From Lutibacter sp. B1 (GTDB taxonomy: Bacteria > Bacteroidota > Bacteroidia > Flavobacteriales > Flavobacteriaceae): a stretch of 64,000 nucleotides of DNA. Within the stretch, counting starts at the first letter, position 1. Every line of letters begins with the position of its first letter. The notes under the pieces were generated by a model that was not told the origin of the DNA, did not search any database, and saw only the letters and a list, made by a program, of their open reading frames with translations. The DNA lies in contig NZ_JAAZUI010000011.1 of assembly GCF_012524075.1 (NCBI RefSeq), positions 1 to 64,000 of the forward strand, written 5' to 3'. A program made the translations under genes and the position numbers. Positions 10,907-19,443 of this stretch are shown here, piece after piece.

Positions 10907-11944
10907 TTAAGTTGTAACTAAAGACTTAAAGGAAGATTCTCTAACAATTATATTTGTTTTTATAACAATTGTTTTATTGTTTACAGTATTATCATTATTG
11001 TTAATTTCATTAATTAAAGCTCTAAAAGCAACTTCTCCTATTCTATGTCCGGGTTGATCTATAGTTGTTAATTTAGGTTCAATAATTATTGAATTTTCTG
11101 AATTACTAAAACCTACTACTCCAATTTCTTCAGGTATCTTTATTTTATGCTTTTTTAAAGTTTTAATTACTCCTATAGCAGCACCATCGGTTACTGCAAA
11201 AACACCGTCCGGTCTATTTTGTAAACTTAACAATATACTTGTAAGCCTTTTCCCTTGATGCATAGAAATATCTTCAGTGCTTAAAATTAAATTCTCATCA
11301 ATTTCTAAATTGTAATTTTTTAAAGCCCTTAAATAGCCTGCAAATCTTTTTTCTGAATTGAATGATTTTTCTGTTTCTTTTATAATAGCAATTCTCTTTT
11401 TTCCTGTATTTATTAAATGTTCTACTGCTCTAAAGGCAGCATCTTCATCATCAATAACAACCTGTGTACAAGGCACTTTAGTTGATACTTTATCAAATAA
11501 TACCAAAGGTATATGTTCTAAAACTTTCAAAATACTATCTACGTTATGCGTTTTTCTCACTAACGACAGTAAAATACCATCAACACCAAACTGCTTCATT
11601 GTTTCTAACATTTCCGCTTCCTTTTGCACATTATTTCTAGATTCAGAAATAATAATTTTATACCCGTGAATTTCAGCTTCACTAATTACACCTTTAAGTA
11701 AAGTTGAGGTAAAGTAATGAGCTATATTAGGTACTATAACTCCAATTATATTTGTTTTATGAGATCTAAATCCTTTTGCAAATAAGTTAGGAGCATAATT
11801 AAATTTTTTTGAAACTGAGATAACTTTTTCTTTTGTTTTTAAACTTATATCAGGATGATCATTTAAAGCTCTTGAAACAGTTGATATCGACAAATTTAGT
11901 TCTTCTGCAATTTGCTTTAATGTAGTTATATTTTTTTTAGACAT
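10907..11944 (-). CDS. LacI-family repressor of the glycosylglycerate locus
   Basis: A 345-residue LacI/GalR-type regulator. The N-terminal helix-turn-helix (TLKQIAEELNLSISTVSRALND, about residues 8-28 with hinge to 60) is followed by a periplasmic-binding-like sensor domain (NIIGVIVPNIAHYF to the end) that should bind a sugar-related inducer. The ATG at 11944 was chosen because it places the HTH at the usual distance from the start; the longer frame begins only with a TTG. The gene is divergent from the sugar-uptake and breakdown genes starting at 12109. Two palindromes of LacI-operator type lie between them. The inference is local control, with the glycoside or a breakdown product as inducer. 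Confidence 0.9.
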   Translation of the reverse strand: MSKKNITTLKQIAEELNLSISTVSRALNDHPDISLKTKEKVISVSKKFNYAPNLFAKGFRSHKTNIIGVIVPNIAHYFTSTLLKGVISEAEIHGYKIIISESRNNVQKEAEMLETMKQFGVDGILLSLVRKTHNVDSILKVLEHIPLVLFDKVSTKVPCTQVVIDDEDAAFRAVEHLINTGKKRIAIIKETEKSFNSEKRFAGYLRALKNYNLEIDENLILSTEDISMHQGKRLTSILLSLQNRPDGVFAVTDGAAIGVIKTLKKHKIKIPEEIGVVGFSNSENSIIIEPKLTTIDQPGHRIGEVAFRALINEINNNDNTVNNKTIVIKTNIIVRESSFKSLVTT

Positions 11945-11995
11945 ATTTAATTTTACTGAATTTAATGTAAATATAGAATTAAAAAAATCAAGTTT

Positions 11996-12020
11996 CAAAC
12001 GTTTGCGGTAACGTTTGCGG
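11996..12020. promoter_or_regulatory. Tandem LacI-type operator-like palindromes
   Basis: CAAACGTTTG at 11996-12005 is a perfect 10-base palindrome with the central CG typical of LacI/GalR operators. A second AACGTT core lies at 12010-12015 within GGTAACGTTTGCGG, its centre 12 bases from the first, about one helical turn. Both contain the shared word ACGTTTGCGG or its start. The pair sits between the divergent LacI-type gene and the TonB receptor, as expected for a local operator. Confidence 0.7.
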
Positions 12021-12108
12021 AATTATTTTACGATTTTTTAAAAAATAGAAGGACTATTAACTTTAATTTAATCAAAAATTAATAAATTATTAATCAATAA
12101 TCACTCTT

Positions 12109-14697
12109 ATGAAAAAAATCATTTTACCTTTTTTAATGCTGATTGGTTTCATTTCTTATTCTCAAAATATAATTAAAGGAACTATTTTAGATAATACGGG
12201 AAACCCAATACCAGGAGTAAATATTATTATTACTGGAACTGATGTTGGAACAACAACCAACTTTGATGGTGTGTATGAATTATCAACTCAATTATCTGGT
12301 GAACAAGAATTAAAAGTCTCGTTTATGGGATATTTTACACAAACAAAAAAAATTACTTTATCGGGCGCACAAACAATAGATTTTATTTTAATTGAAAGCG
12401 TAGAAAGTTTAGATGACGTAGTTTTAACAGCTACATCTACTAGAAGATCGCAAAAAGAAACACCACTTTCAATTACATCATTTAGTGCAAAACAATTATC
12501 AAGAGTTAATACAAGTAGCCAGGCAGATGTACTTAGAAGTGTTCCGGGAATTACTGCAGAAGGTGGTGGTGGTGAAGTTGCTTCAAATATTTTTGTTAGA
12601 GGTTTACCTTCAGGAGGTCAATTCCAATTCAATCCATTACAAATTGATGGAATGCCGGTATTAAGCACTTTTGGTTTAAACTCATCTGCACACGATGTTT
12701 ATTTTAGAAATGATATTGGAATGAAGAGCTTGGAATTTGTTAGAGGTGGTTCTTCTATATTATATGGTGTAGGATCAGTAGCAGGTATTATAAATTATAC
12801 AAGTGTTACAGGTTCAGCAACACCTAAAAATATTATCCGATTAGAAACTGCTACAGATTCAAGATATAAAGGGGAGTTTTTAACCAGCGGACAAGTTGGT
12901 GGTGAAGACTCAAATACTTTTTATGCTTTAACCGGTTTTTACAGATATGATGATGGCCCAATTAAAACAGGTTTACCTACAGAAGGTTTTCAATTAAGAG
13001 GTAATATTAAAAAAGTTACAGAAAAAGGCTCGTTTACTGTTTATGGTCAATATATTGATGATCAAGTACAATATTATTTACCATATCCTTTAAAAGGTGG
13101 CTCAAGAGATAAACCTAAAGGAACTGATGGTGATGAAATTATGACATTACAAACATCTGAAGCTGCAGGATTTTCTTACGCAACTCCTGATGGAATTTAC
13201 AATTCTCCTCTTGAAGATGGAGTTTCTACAAAAGGTGGTTATATTATGACTAATTTTGTGCATAATTTTGAAGAAAACTTAAAATTAGATGCCAAATTAA
13301 GATATTCAAAATACGACCATCAATTTAATTTCTTTTTAGATGGTAGTGGTGTAAGCGGTGCAAAAGCTGTTGAAACCCAACAAGAATTCTTAGATGCAAG
13401 AAGTTTATCTAGTGGAACTTTCACTTATTTAAACGGACAACCTTTAGCTTCTAATGCTTTATTATACGAAAACAGAATTTTAGATAGAACAAGACCTTTA
13501 AGAGAATTGGTAGCCGACATTAAATTGACAAATGTAATTGGAGATCACAATATTACTGTTGGTACATTTTTATCTAGATCTAAAGCAGGTGATTTTAATT
13601 ATATCACAAGCTATTTAAGTGAATATAATAATAGCCCAAGATTAATAAATGTTTCTGATTATACAATTAACGGTATTACAAATAGAGGAACTTCTTATAC
13701 AAACAGAGATATAAGTAGTAATAAAATTGCATTTTTTGCTACAGATGAAATTAAACTGGAAAGATGGAATTTTGATATAGGTGTACGTTATGAAAGAGCT
13801 TCCGGAGATATTTCAAATGAAGGGACTGATACTTATACTGTTGACGATACAGGAATTGCTAATTTAGATAATGTAAAATGGGGTAATGGATCATTCACAA
13901 AAGGACATGTTTCTGCTGACGATTTTGCCGTTGCTTTAGCTGCTTTGTATAAACTAAGTGATGATTTAAGTGTGTATGGTAACTTCTCAAAAGGTTATTT
14001 CTTCCCTGAGTTAAGAGGTGTTCAATTTGATGCTTTTGGTAATCCTGCTTCTTATGAAACAGAAACAATTATACAAGGTGAACTTGGTTTAAAATATGGA
14101 ACTGAAAAGTTTTCAGGAACTTTTGCAGCTTACGCTACAACTTTAAAAGATAGAAGATCTATTAGTTTTGTAAATGCGCCAGGCGGTGGAACAACTGAAG
14201 AAGTGGATAAACAAGACACTGAAACTTTTGGTGTAGAAGGCACTTGGAACTGGAAATTCTATGACAATTTTAGTTTTAACGGAACTATGACTTATCAAGC
14301 TCATGAAATAACAAAATCTGAAAATGACCCAGAGTTAGAAGGTAATAAATTAAGAAGACAACCAGACTTTATAACCAAAATTGGTTTGGATTATGATAAT
14401 AATAAATTTGATGGTGGTTTAAGTTATAATTACACAGGAGATAAATATTCTAATGATGCAAATACTATAAAACTTGACGGTTTTGGAATTCTTAATCTAA
14501 ATTGTGGATACACTTTTGATATTGGAGAAAAAGAAGAAACGCTTCGTTTAGGTATGCAAGTATTTAATTTATTAGATGATGAAGGTGTTACTGAAGGATC
14601 TCCTAGACTAGGAAATAATCAAACTGATGAAGAATATTTTGTAGGTAGACCAATTTTACCAACAAGATTATTTTTTAATGTTACTTTCAATTTTTAA
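12109..14697 (+). CDS. TonB-dependent receptor of the glycosylglycerate locus
   Basis: An 862-residue outer-membrane receptor. It has a signal peptide (1-18, ISYSQ), a CarboxypepD_reg-like domain (about 21-105: KGTILDNTGNPIPGVNI), a plug domain (about 118-230: TPLSITSFSAKQL, VLRSVPGIT, NIFVRGLPS, FVRGGSSILYGVGS) and a C-terminal 22-strand-type barrel ending in the aromatic LFFNVTFNF. It is shorter than typical SusC (about 1000 residues) and no SusD gene follows, so it probably takes a small ligand. It is the first gene of a five-gene run (12109-20577) encoding glycosidase, symporter, phosphorylase and glycerate kinase. The inferred role is energy-driven uptake of the glycoside across the outer membrane. 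Confidence 0.9.
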   Translation: MKKIILPFLMLIGFISYSQNIIKGTILDNTGNPIPGVNIIITGTDVGTTTNFDGVYELSTQLSGEQELKVSFMGYFTQTKKITLSGAQTIDFILIESVESLDDVVLTATSTRRSQKETPLSITSFSAKQLSRVNTSSQADVLRSVPGITAEGGGGEVASNIFVRGLPSGGQFQFNPLQIDGMPVLSTFGLNSSAHDVYFRNDIGMKSLEFVRGGSSILYGVGSVAGIINYTSVTGSATPKNIIRLETATDSRYKGEFLTSGQVGGEDSNTFYALTGFYRYDDGPIKTGLPTEGFQLRGNIKKVTEKGSFTVYGQYIDDQVQYYLPYPLKGGSRDKPKGTDGDEIMTLQTSEAAGFSYATPDGIYNSPLEDGVSTKGGYIMTNFVHNFEENLKLDAKLRYSKYDHQFNFFLDGSGVSGAKAVETQQEFLDARSLSSGTFTYLNGQPLASNALLYENRILDRTRPLRELVADIKLTNVIGDHNITVGTFLSRSKAGDFNYITSYLSEYNNSPRLINVSDYTINGITNRGTSYTNRDISSNKIAFFATDEIKLERWNFDIGVRYERASGDISNEGTDTYTVDDTGIANLDNVKWGNGSFTKGHVSADDFAVALAALYKLSDDLSVYGNFSKGYFFPELRGVQFDAFGNPASYETETIIQGELGLKYGTEKFSGTFAAYATTLKDRRSISFVNAPGGGTTEEVDKQDTETFGVEGTWNWKFYDNFSFNGTMTYQAHEITKSENDPELEGNKLRRQPDFITKIGLDYDNNKFDGGLSYNYTGDKYSNDANTIKLDGFGILNLNCGYTFDIGEKEETLRLGMQVFNLLDDEGVTEGSPRLGNNQTDEEYFVGRPILPTRLFFNVTFNF

Positions 14698-14721
14698 ATT
14701 TTTAAGTTAATTGTTTTCTCA

Positions 14722-14764
14722 AAAGAATACATTAATAGTTGGGTATTCTATTAATGTATTCTTT
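14722..14764 (+). promoter_or_regulatory. Intercistronic hairpin between receptor and enzyme genes
   Basis: A perfect 17-base-pair AT-rich stem (14722-14738 with 14748-14764) encloses a 9-base loop, in the 81-base gap between the receptor and the GH63-type gene. There is no clean T-run directly after it (AAATTAAATT), so it may be a partial terminator or an mRNA-stabilising element that lets the receptor be made in excess of the downstream enzymes. Confidence 0.55.
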
Positions 14765-14778
14765 AAATTAAATTAATT

Positions 14779-16089
14779 ATGGATTATAAACTTAGTAATA
14801 CTGCTAAAGAAATCTTATTGAATAATTTTCAGGAAAAAGGGTTTACTATTCCCAGCAAAGGTTTATATCCTTTTCAGTGGTTATGGGACTCAGGCTTTAT
14901 TGCTATTGGTTTTGCTCACTTTGATATTGAAAAAGCTAAAACTGAAATAAAAACACTTTTAAATGCACAGTGGGAAAACGGTTTTATTCCTCACATCATT
15001 TTTCATGATGAAAGTAATACTTATTTTCCGGGACCAGATTTTCATCAAGCCAACTTACATGCACAAGCAAATAAAAAATATAAATCTACAGGAATGACAC
15101 AACCTCCTGTTACAGGATTTGTGCTTGAAAAAATCTATAAAATTGCGACTGAGAAAGAAGATATTCTAAATTTCATTAAAAATAATATTGATCAAGTTTA
15201 TAAAAATCATAGCTATTTTTATGAAAATAGAGATCCTCACAATGAAGGATTAGTTTATATATACCATAATTGGGAATCAGGTACTGATAACTCCCCTATT
15301 TGGGATGATATTTGGGAAAGCTTCGATGTCCCGGATTATGATTTTGAAAGAAGAGATACTTCACACGTTGATCCTTCTCAAAGACCAACAAAAAAAGAAT
15401 ACAATTATTATTTACACATTGTAGATATAGCTAAAGAGTGCAAATACAACGATTATAAAATAGCGGAATTATCACCTTTTTTAGTTCAAGATCCGTTATT
15501 TAATGCCATGCTTATTAAATCCAATAACTCTTTAATTAATTTGTATAAAATTATTGGCAATAATGATACTAAAATTGAGCAACTTCAAAAATGGCAAAAA
15601 AAGAGCATAACTTCTTTTAATTCTAAATTATATGATGAAGAATTGGGTGCTTATATTCATTTTGATTTAAGAAATAAAAAACCTATTCGCTTTATAAGTT
15701 CACCATCTTTTTCTCCATTATTTGCTGGAATACCAAATAAAGAACAAGCAGAAAAACTTATCAATACAATGATTACCAAGTTTGGCGGTGAAAATATGTA
15801 TTTATGTGCTTCTTTTGATCCAACAAGTAATCGCTTCGATCCAAAAAAATATTGGAGAGGTCCTGTTTGGGTAAATTTAAACTGGATTATTTATTATGGA
15901 TTACTTAATTATGGTTATAATGATATTGCCAAACAAATAAAGTCTGATACCCTTGAAATACTGGAAAAAGTTGGTTTTTATGAGTATTTTGATGCCAGAA
16001 AAAAAGCTTACACTAAAGAAATCAATGGGTATGGAGGCAGTAACTTCTCTTGGAGTGCTGCTTTATACCTAGATTTAATTAATAACTAA
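14779..16089 (+). CDS. GH63-type glucosyl/mannosylglycerate hydrolase-like glycosidase
   Basis: A 436-residue (alpha/alpha)6-barrel glycosidase (MGH1-like, GH63 group) without a signal peptide, so cytoplasmic. Conserved features match the bacterial mannosylglycerate and glucosylglycerate hydrolases: the sugar-site WLWDSGF with W36 and D37, TGMTQPP with Q108, and the proposed acid Asp in NWESGTDNSP (D170). A C-terminal Glu (E402 or E414 near NGYGGSNFSW) would be the base. Length is close to the roughly 420-450 residues of characterised members, far shorter than eukaryotic glucosidase I. With a glycerate kinase in the operon, hydrolysis of an alpha-glycosylglycerate to free sugar and glycerate is the best reading. 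Trehalase-type activity cannot be excluded from sequence alone. Confidence 0.78.
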   Translation: MDYKLSNTAKEILLNNFQEKGFTIPSKGLYPFQWLWDSGFIAIGFAHFDIEKAKTEIKTLLNAQWENGFIPHIIFHDESNTYFPGPDFHQANLHAQANKKYKSTGMTQPPVTGFVLEKIYKIATEKEDILNFIKNNIDQVYKNHSYFYENRDPHNEGLVYIYHNWESGTDNSPIWDDIWESFDVPDYDFERRDTSHVDPSQRPTKKEYNYYLHIVDIAKECKYNDYKIAELSPFLVQDPLFNAMLIKSNNSLINLYKIIGNNDTKIEQLQKWQKKSITSFNSKLYDEELGAYIHFDLRNKKPIRFISSPSFSPLFAGIPNKEQAEKLINTMITKFGGENMYLCASFDPTSNRFDPKKYWRGPVWVNLNWIIYYGLLNYGYNDIAKQIKSDTLEILEKVGFYEYFDARKKAYTKEINGYGGSNFSWSAALYLDLINN

Positions 16090-16106
16090 AATGTAAAACA
16101 AACAGT

Positions 16107-17726
16107 ATGAATTGGTTAGATTATTTAATTGTTATAGTATATTCTGCAGGTTTTTTAGGATTAGGGTATTTTTTCAAAGAAAATAAAAATGCTAAAGACT
16201 ACTTTTTAGGTGGTCAGGATATGGGTTGGTTTCCATTGAGTTTATCTACAATGGCAACCCAACTTTCAGCAATTAGTTTTATCTCTGCTCCGGCTTTTGT
16301 TGGACTGGCGCAAAATGGAGGTATGAAATGGTTAACCTTTGAATTTGCTGTTCCTTTGGCTATGGTTGGAATTATGTTGGTCATCATTCCTCCCCTTTAC
16401 CGATCAAATATTGTTAGTATTTATGAATATGTTGAAAGACGATTTGCAACATCAACAAGAATTGTTTTAAGTGTTGTTTTTCAAGTTAGCCGATCGTTGG
16501 CAACCGGTGTTATGGTATATACTATCGCAATGATATTACAAGCGGTTTTAAATATCAGTTTTCACTGGACAATTATAATAATTAGTGTTATAACCTTAAT
16601 CTATTCTTACCAAGGAGGTATGAAAGCTGTTGTTTGGGGAGATACTATCCAAATGATTATTTTATTTGCAGGATTGATTATATGTCTTATTTACGGATGG
16701 AATTTACTTCAAGAAACAGGTAATTTTACAGGATTTGATATTGAAAGATTACAAGTAGTTGATTTTTCTAACTATGGTTTTAGCGGAGATGAATTTGGCT
16801 TTTGGCCAATGGTTTTAGGTGGTTTATTCTTATATATTTCCTATTATGGAACCGACCAAACACAAGCACAACGACTACTTTCAGCCAAAAATGAAAAAAC
16901 CATAAAAAAATTACTGCTTGCCAACGGATTACTTCGTTTTCCGGTTGTTTTAGTATACTGCGTAATGGGTTTAATTATAGGATCATTAGTGTATTTAGCT
17001 CCAGATTTTTTAGGTGAAATTACAGCCATGACCAAAACTCATTATCCTGAACAATTTATGGCTAACGGTATAAAAGCCGATTTAATGATTCCTGTTTTTA
17101 TAACTAAGTATTTACCTCACGGTTTAATAGGTGTTTTAATTGTAGGTATCTTATCTGCAGCAATGTCATCATTAAGTTCAACAATAAACTCATTGGGAGC
17201 TGTAACTGTTGAAGATTTATTTAACAGAGGAAAAACCAAGTTAAGCACTGAAAAACACATGAAATATTCTAAATTTTTTGTATTGTTTTGGGGAATTGTT
17301 TGTATTGCCTTTGCCTATTTATTTGGAGGGAGCAAAGGAACTGTAATTGAGTTAATTAATATAATATCTTCACAATTCTACGGACCAATTTTAGCCACTT
17401 TTGTACTGGCAATTTTAGTAAAAAGGGTAAATCATATTGGCATGAATGTTGGCCTTATTGGAGGTGTACTCATAAATTTAATAGTAAAATACAATTTCGA
17501 TAATATTTTTTGGATTTGGTATAACCTTACTGGCTTTTTAATTACAACTATTTTAGCATTACTAGTTAGTGAAATTTACAAAACCAAAACCAATGAAAAT
17601 TTAAACATTAATTTTTCAATTAAAAGAGAAGATGTATTGTCAAAAGAAGTATTTATTCTACTCTTCTTTTTTATTGCAATCATTCTATTTAGTATTTATC
17701 TGCCAACCATTTTAGGAGGAATTTAA
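16107..17726 (+). CDS. Sodium/solute symporter (SSS family)
   Basis: A 539-residue inner-membrane transporter with about 13 hydrophobic spans of the sodium:solute symporter family (SGLT-type fold). The first span is preceded by a very short periplasmic N-terminus; the FLGGQDMGWFPLSLS segment and the later LSSTINSLGAVTVEDLF helix are typical of the family's sugar-transporting branch. It follows the GH63-type gene by 17 bases and precedes the phosphorylase by 15 bases, so it is clearly co-transcribed. The likely role is to import the intact glycoside from periplasm to cytoplasm, since neither degradative enzyme has an export signal. Confidence 0.88.
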   Translation: MNWLDYLIVIVYSAGFLGLGYFFKENKNAKDYFLGGQDMGWFPLSLSTMATQLSAISFISAPAFVGLAQNGGMKWLTFEFAVPLAMVGIMLVIIPPLYRSNIVSIYEYVERRFATSTRIVLSVVFQVSRSLATGVMVYTIAMILQAVLNISFHWTIIIISVITLIYSYQGGMKAVVWGDTIQMIILFAGLIICLIYGWNLLQETGNFTGFDIERLQVVDFSNYGFSGDEFGFWPMVLGGLFLYISYYGTDQTQAQRLLSAKNEKTIKKLLLANGLLRFPVVLVYCVMGLIIGSLVYLAPDFLGEITAMTKTHYPEQFMANGIKADLMIPVFITKYLPHGLIGVLIVGILSAAMSSLSSTINSLGAVTVEDLFNRGKTKLSTEKHMKYSKFFVLFWGIVCIAFAYLFGGSKGTVIELINIISSQFYGPILATFVLAILVKRVNHIGMNVGLIGGVLINLIVKYNFDNIFWIWYNLTGFLITTILALLVSEIYKTKTNENLNINFSIKREDVLSKEVFILLFFFIAIILFSIYLPTILGGI

Positions 17727-17741
17727 AAATAAAAGTAACTT

Positions 17742-19436
17742 ATGATTAAGTTTTTAGAAAAAGAAACCATTTTAAACACTTTAAAACCATTGTATGGAGA
17801 GCGTTCCATTTGGGTTTTTGAAAATATAGAAAAATTATTAAAAAAATACACGTCAAAAATTCAAGATGAAGAAATTCCTTTATCTGAAAAAGATGTAATT
17901 TTAATAACGTATGGTGATAATGTTCAAAAAAAAGGACAATCTCATTTAAAAACATTAAAAGAATTTGTTGACACCTTTTGCACACCCGAAATTAACAGTA
18001 CACATATACTTCCATTTTATCCATACACTTCAGATGATGGATTCTCGGTGGAAGATTATTTTAAAGTAGACAAAAATTTAGGAACTTGGAAAGATATTTC
18101 CAGTTTAGCAGAATCAAGTTATTTAATGTTTGATGCTGTTGTTAATCATATGTCAAAATCTTCTCAATGGTTTCAATCATTTTTAGCTGAAGAAAAAGGT
18201 TTTGAAAATTTCTTTATTGCTGTAAATCCAAAAGAAGACTTGTCAAAAGTAGTTAGACCAAGAGCTTTACCTCTATTAACTCCTTTCAACACAAAAAAAG
18301 GAGATCTAAAACACATATGGACAACTTTTAGTGAAGATCAGGTAGATCTAAATTATGCTGATCCGGAAGTATTTATAGCTGTATTGGAAGTATTGTTATT
18401 TTACGTTTCAAAAGGTGCAAAATTCATTCGTTTAGATGCCATTGCATTTTTATGGAAAACGATAGGAACCAACTGTATTCACCTTACAGAAACGCATTCT
18501 ATTATTAAGTTATACAAAAAAATTATTGGAGAGCTTACTCCAAATTTGGTTTTTATTACAGAAACCAATGTACCACACGAAGAAAATATTTCCTATTTTG
18601 GTAATGGTTTTGATGAGGCGGATATGGTGTATAATTTCACCCTTTCCCCGCTTTTAGTGTATTCTATAATGAAAGAAGATGTAACTACACTTATAAAATG
18701 GGCACAATCTTTAACATTTCCAAGTAATAAAGTCTGTTTTTTTAATTTTACGGCAAGTCATGACGGTGTTGGAGTACGCCCTTTGCAAAATATAATTCCA
18801 GATGAAGAAATTAACTTATTAGCCAAACGCGCAGAAAAACACGGCGGACAAGTTTCATATAAAAATAATGAAGATGGCTCACAATCTCCTTACGAGTTAA
18901 ATTGTAACTATATGGATTTGCTGAGTGCTCAAACAGATACAGATGATGTACGTGTAAAAAAAATGATGCTTACCCAAACTGTAATGTTAGCTTTCCCTGG
19001 TATTCCGGGTATTTATTTTCATTCTTTAGTTGGGTCTCGTAATTATTATAAAGGTGTTGAAGATTCGGGTATTAAACGAAGAATTAACAGAGAAAAACTC
19101 AATTTTGATTCACTTCAAAAAGAGCTGACAACTTCAACAACCTTACGAAACAAAATATACTCTACATATAAAAAACTTCTTAAAATCCGAACTCAAGAAA
19201 AAGCATTTCATCCTTTTGGTAAAACATCGTATACTTCAACCAATAACAATAAAATTTTTATTATAAAAAGAACACACGAAAATGAGGTTATTTTTACGAT
19301 ATTTAATTTTAGCAATTCAACTGTAAAAATGAATGCCTTAGTACCAAATGCAATTAACTTATTGAATGAAAATAAGGTAATGAGTGCTACTTGGGAATTA
19401 AGTCCTTTTCAATTCTATTGGTTAAAAGAACAATAA
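17742..19436 (+). CDS. GH13_18 glycoside phosphorylase, probable glucosylglycerate phosphorylase
   Basis: A 564-residue cytoplasmic enzyme of the sucrose phosphorylase subfamily GH13_18. Signature elements are HILPFYPYTSDDGFSVEDY (about 88-106), nucleophile D232 in RLDAIAFLWK, acid/base E274 in ITETNVPHEENI, and transition-state Asp D341 in TASHDGVGVRP. The FLWK and GTNCIHL segments after the nucleophile resemble the glucosylglycerate and sucrose-6-phosphate phosphorylase branch more than bifidobacterial sucrose phosphorylase, and the length (about 560 rather than about 500) agrees. The reaction would be glucosylglycerate plus phosphate to glucose-1-phosphate plus glycerate. The glycerate kinase gene 7 bases downstream supports this acceptor. 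Sucrose or glucosylglycerol specificity remains possible. Confidence 0.82.
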   Translation: MIKFLEKETILNTLKPLYGERSIWVFENIEKLLKKYTSKIQDEEIPLSEKDVILITYGDNVQKKGQSHLKTLKEFVDTFCTPEINSTHILPFYPYTSDDGFSVEDYFKVDKNLGTWKDISSLAESSYLMFDAVVNHMSKSSQWFQSFLAEEKGFENFFIAVNPKEDLSKVVRPRALPLLTPFNTKKGDLKHIWTTFSEDQVDLNYADPEVFIAVLEVLLFYVSKGAKFIRLDAIAFLWKTIGTNCIHLTETHSIIKLYKKIIGELTPNLVFITETNVPHEENISYFGNGFDEADMVYNFTLSPLLVYSIMKEDVTTLIKWAQSLTFPSNKVCFFNFTASHDGVGVRPLQNIIPDEEINLLAKRAEKHGGQVSYKNNEDGSQSPYELNCNYMDLLSAQTDTDDVRVKKMMLTQTVMLAFPGIPGIYFHSLVGSRNYYKGVEDSGIKRRINREKLNFDSLQKELTTSTTLRNKIYSTYKKLLKIRTQEKAFHPFGKTSYTSTNNNKIFIIKRTHENEVIFTIFNFSNSTVKMNALVPNAINLLNENKVMSATWELSPFQFYWLKEQ

Positions 19437-19443
19437 AAAATTT

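Noticed and set aside
14779-16089. Periplasmic trehalase
   Set aside because: No signal peptide, and motifs and length match the GH63 glycosylglycerate hydrolase group better than GH37.
17742-19436. Simple sucrose phosphorylase
   Set aside because: Possible, but the FLWK/GTNCIHL context, the length and the glycerate kinase next door fit glucosylglycerate better. Kept as an alternative.
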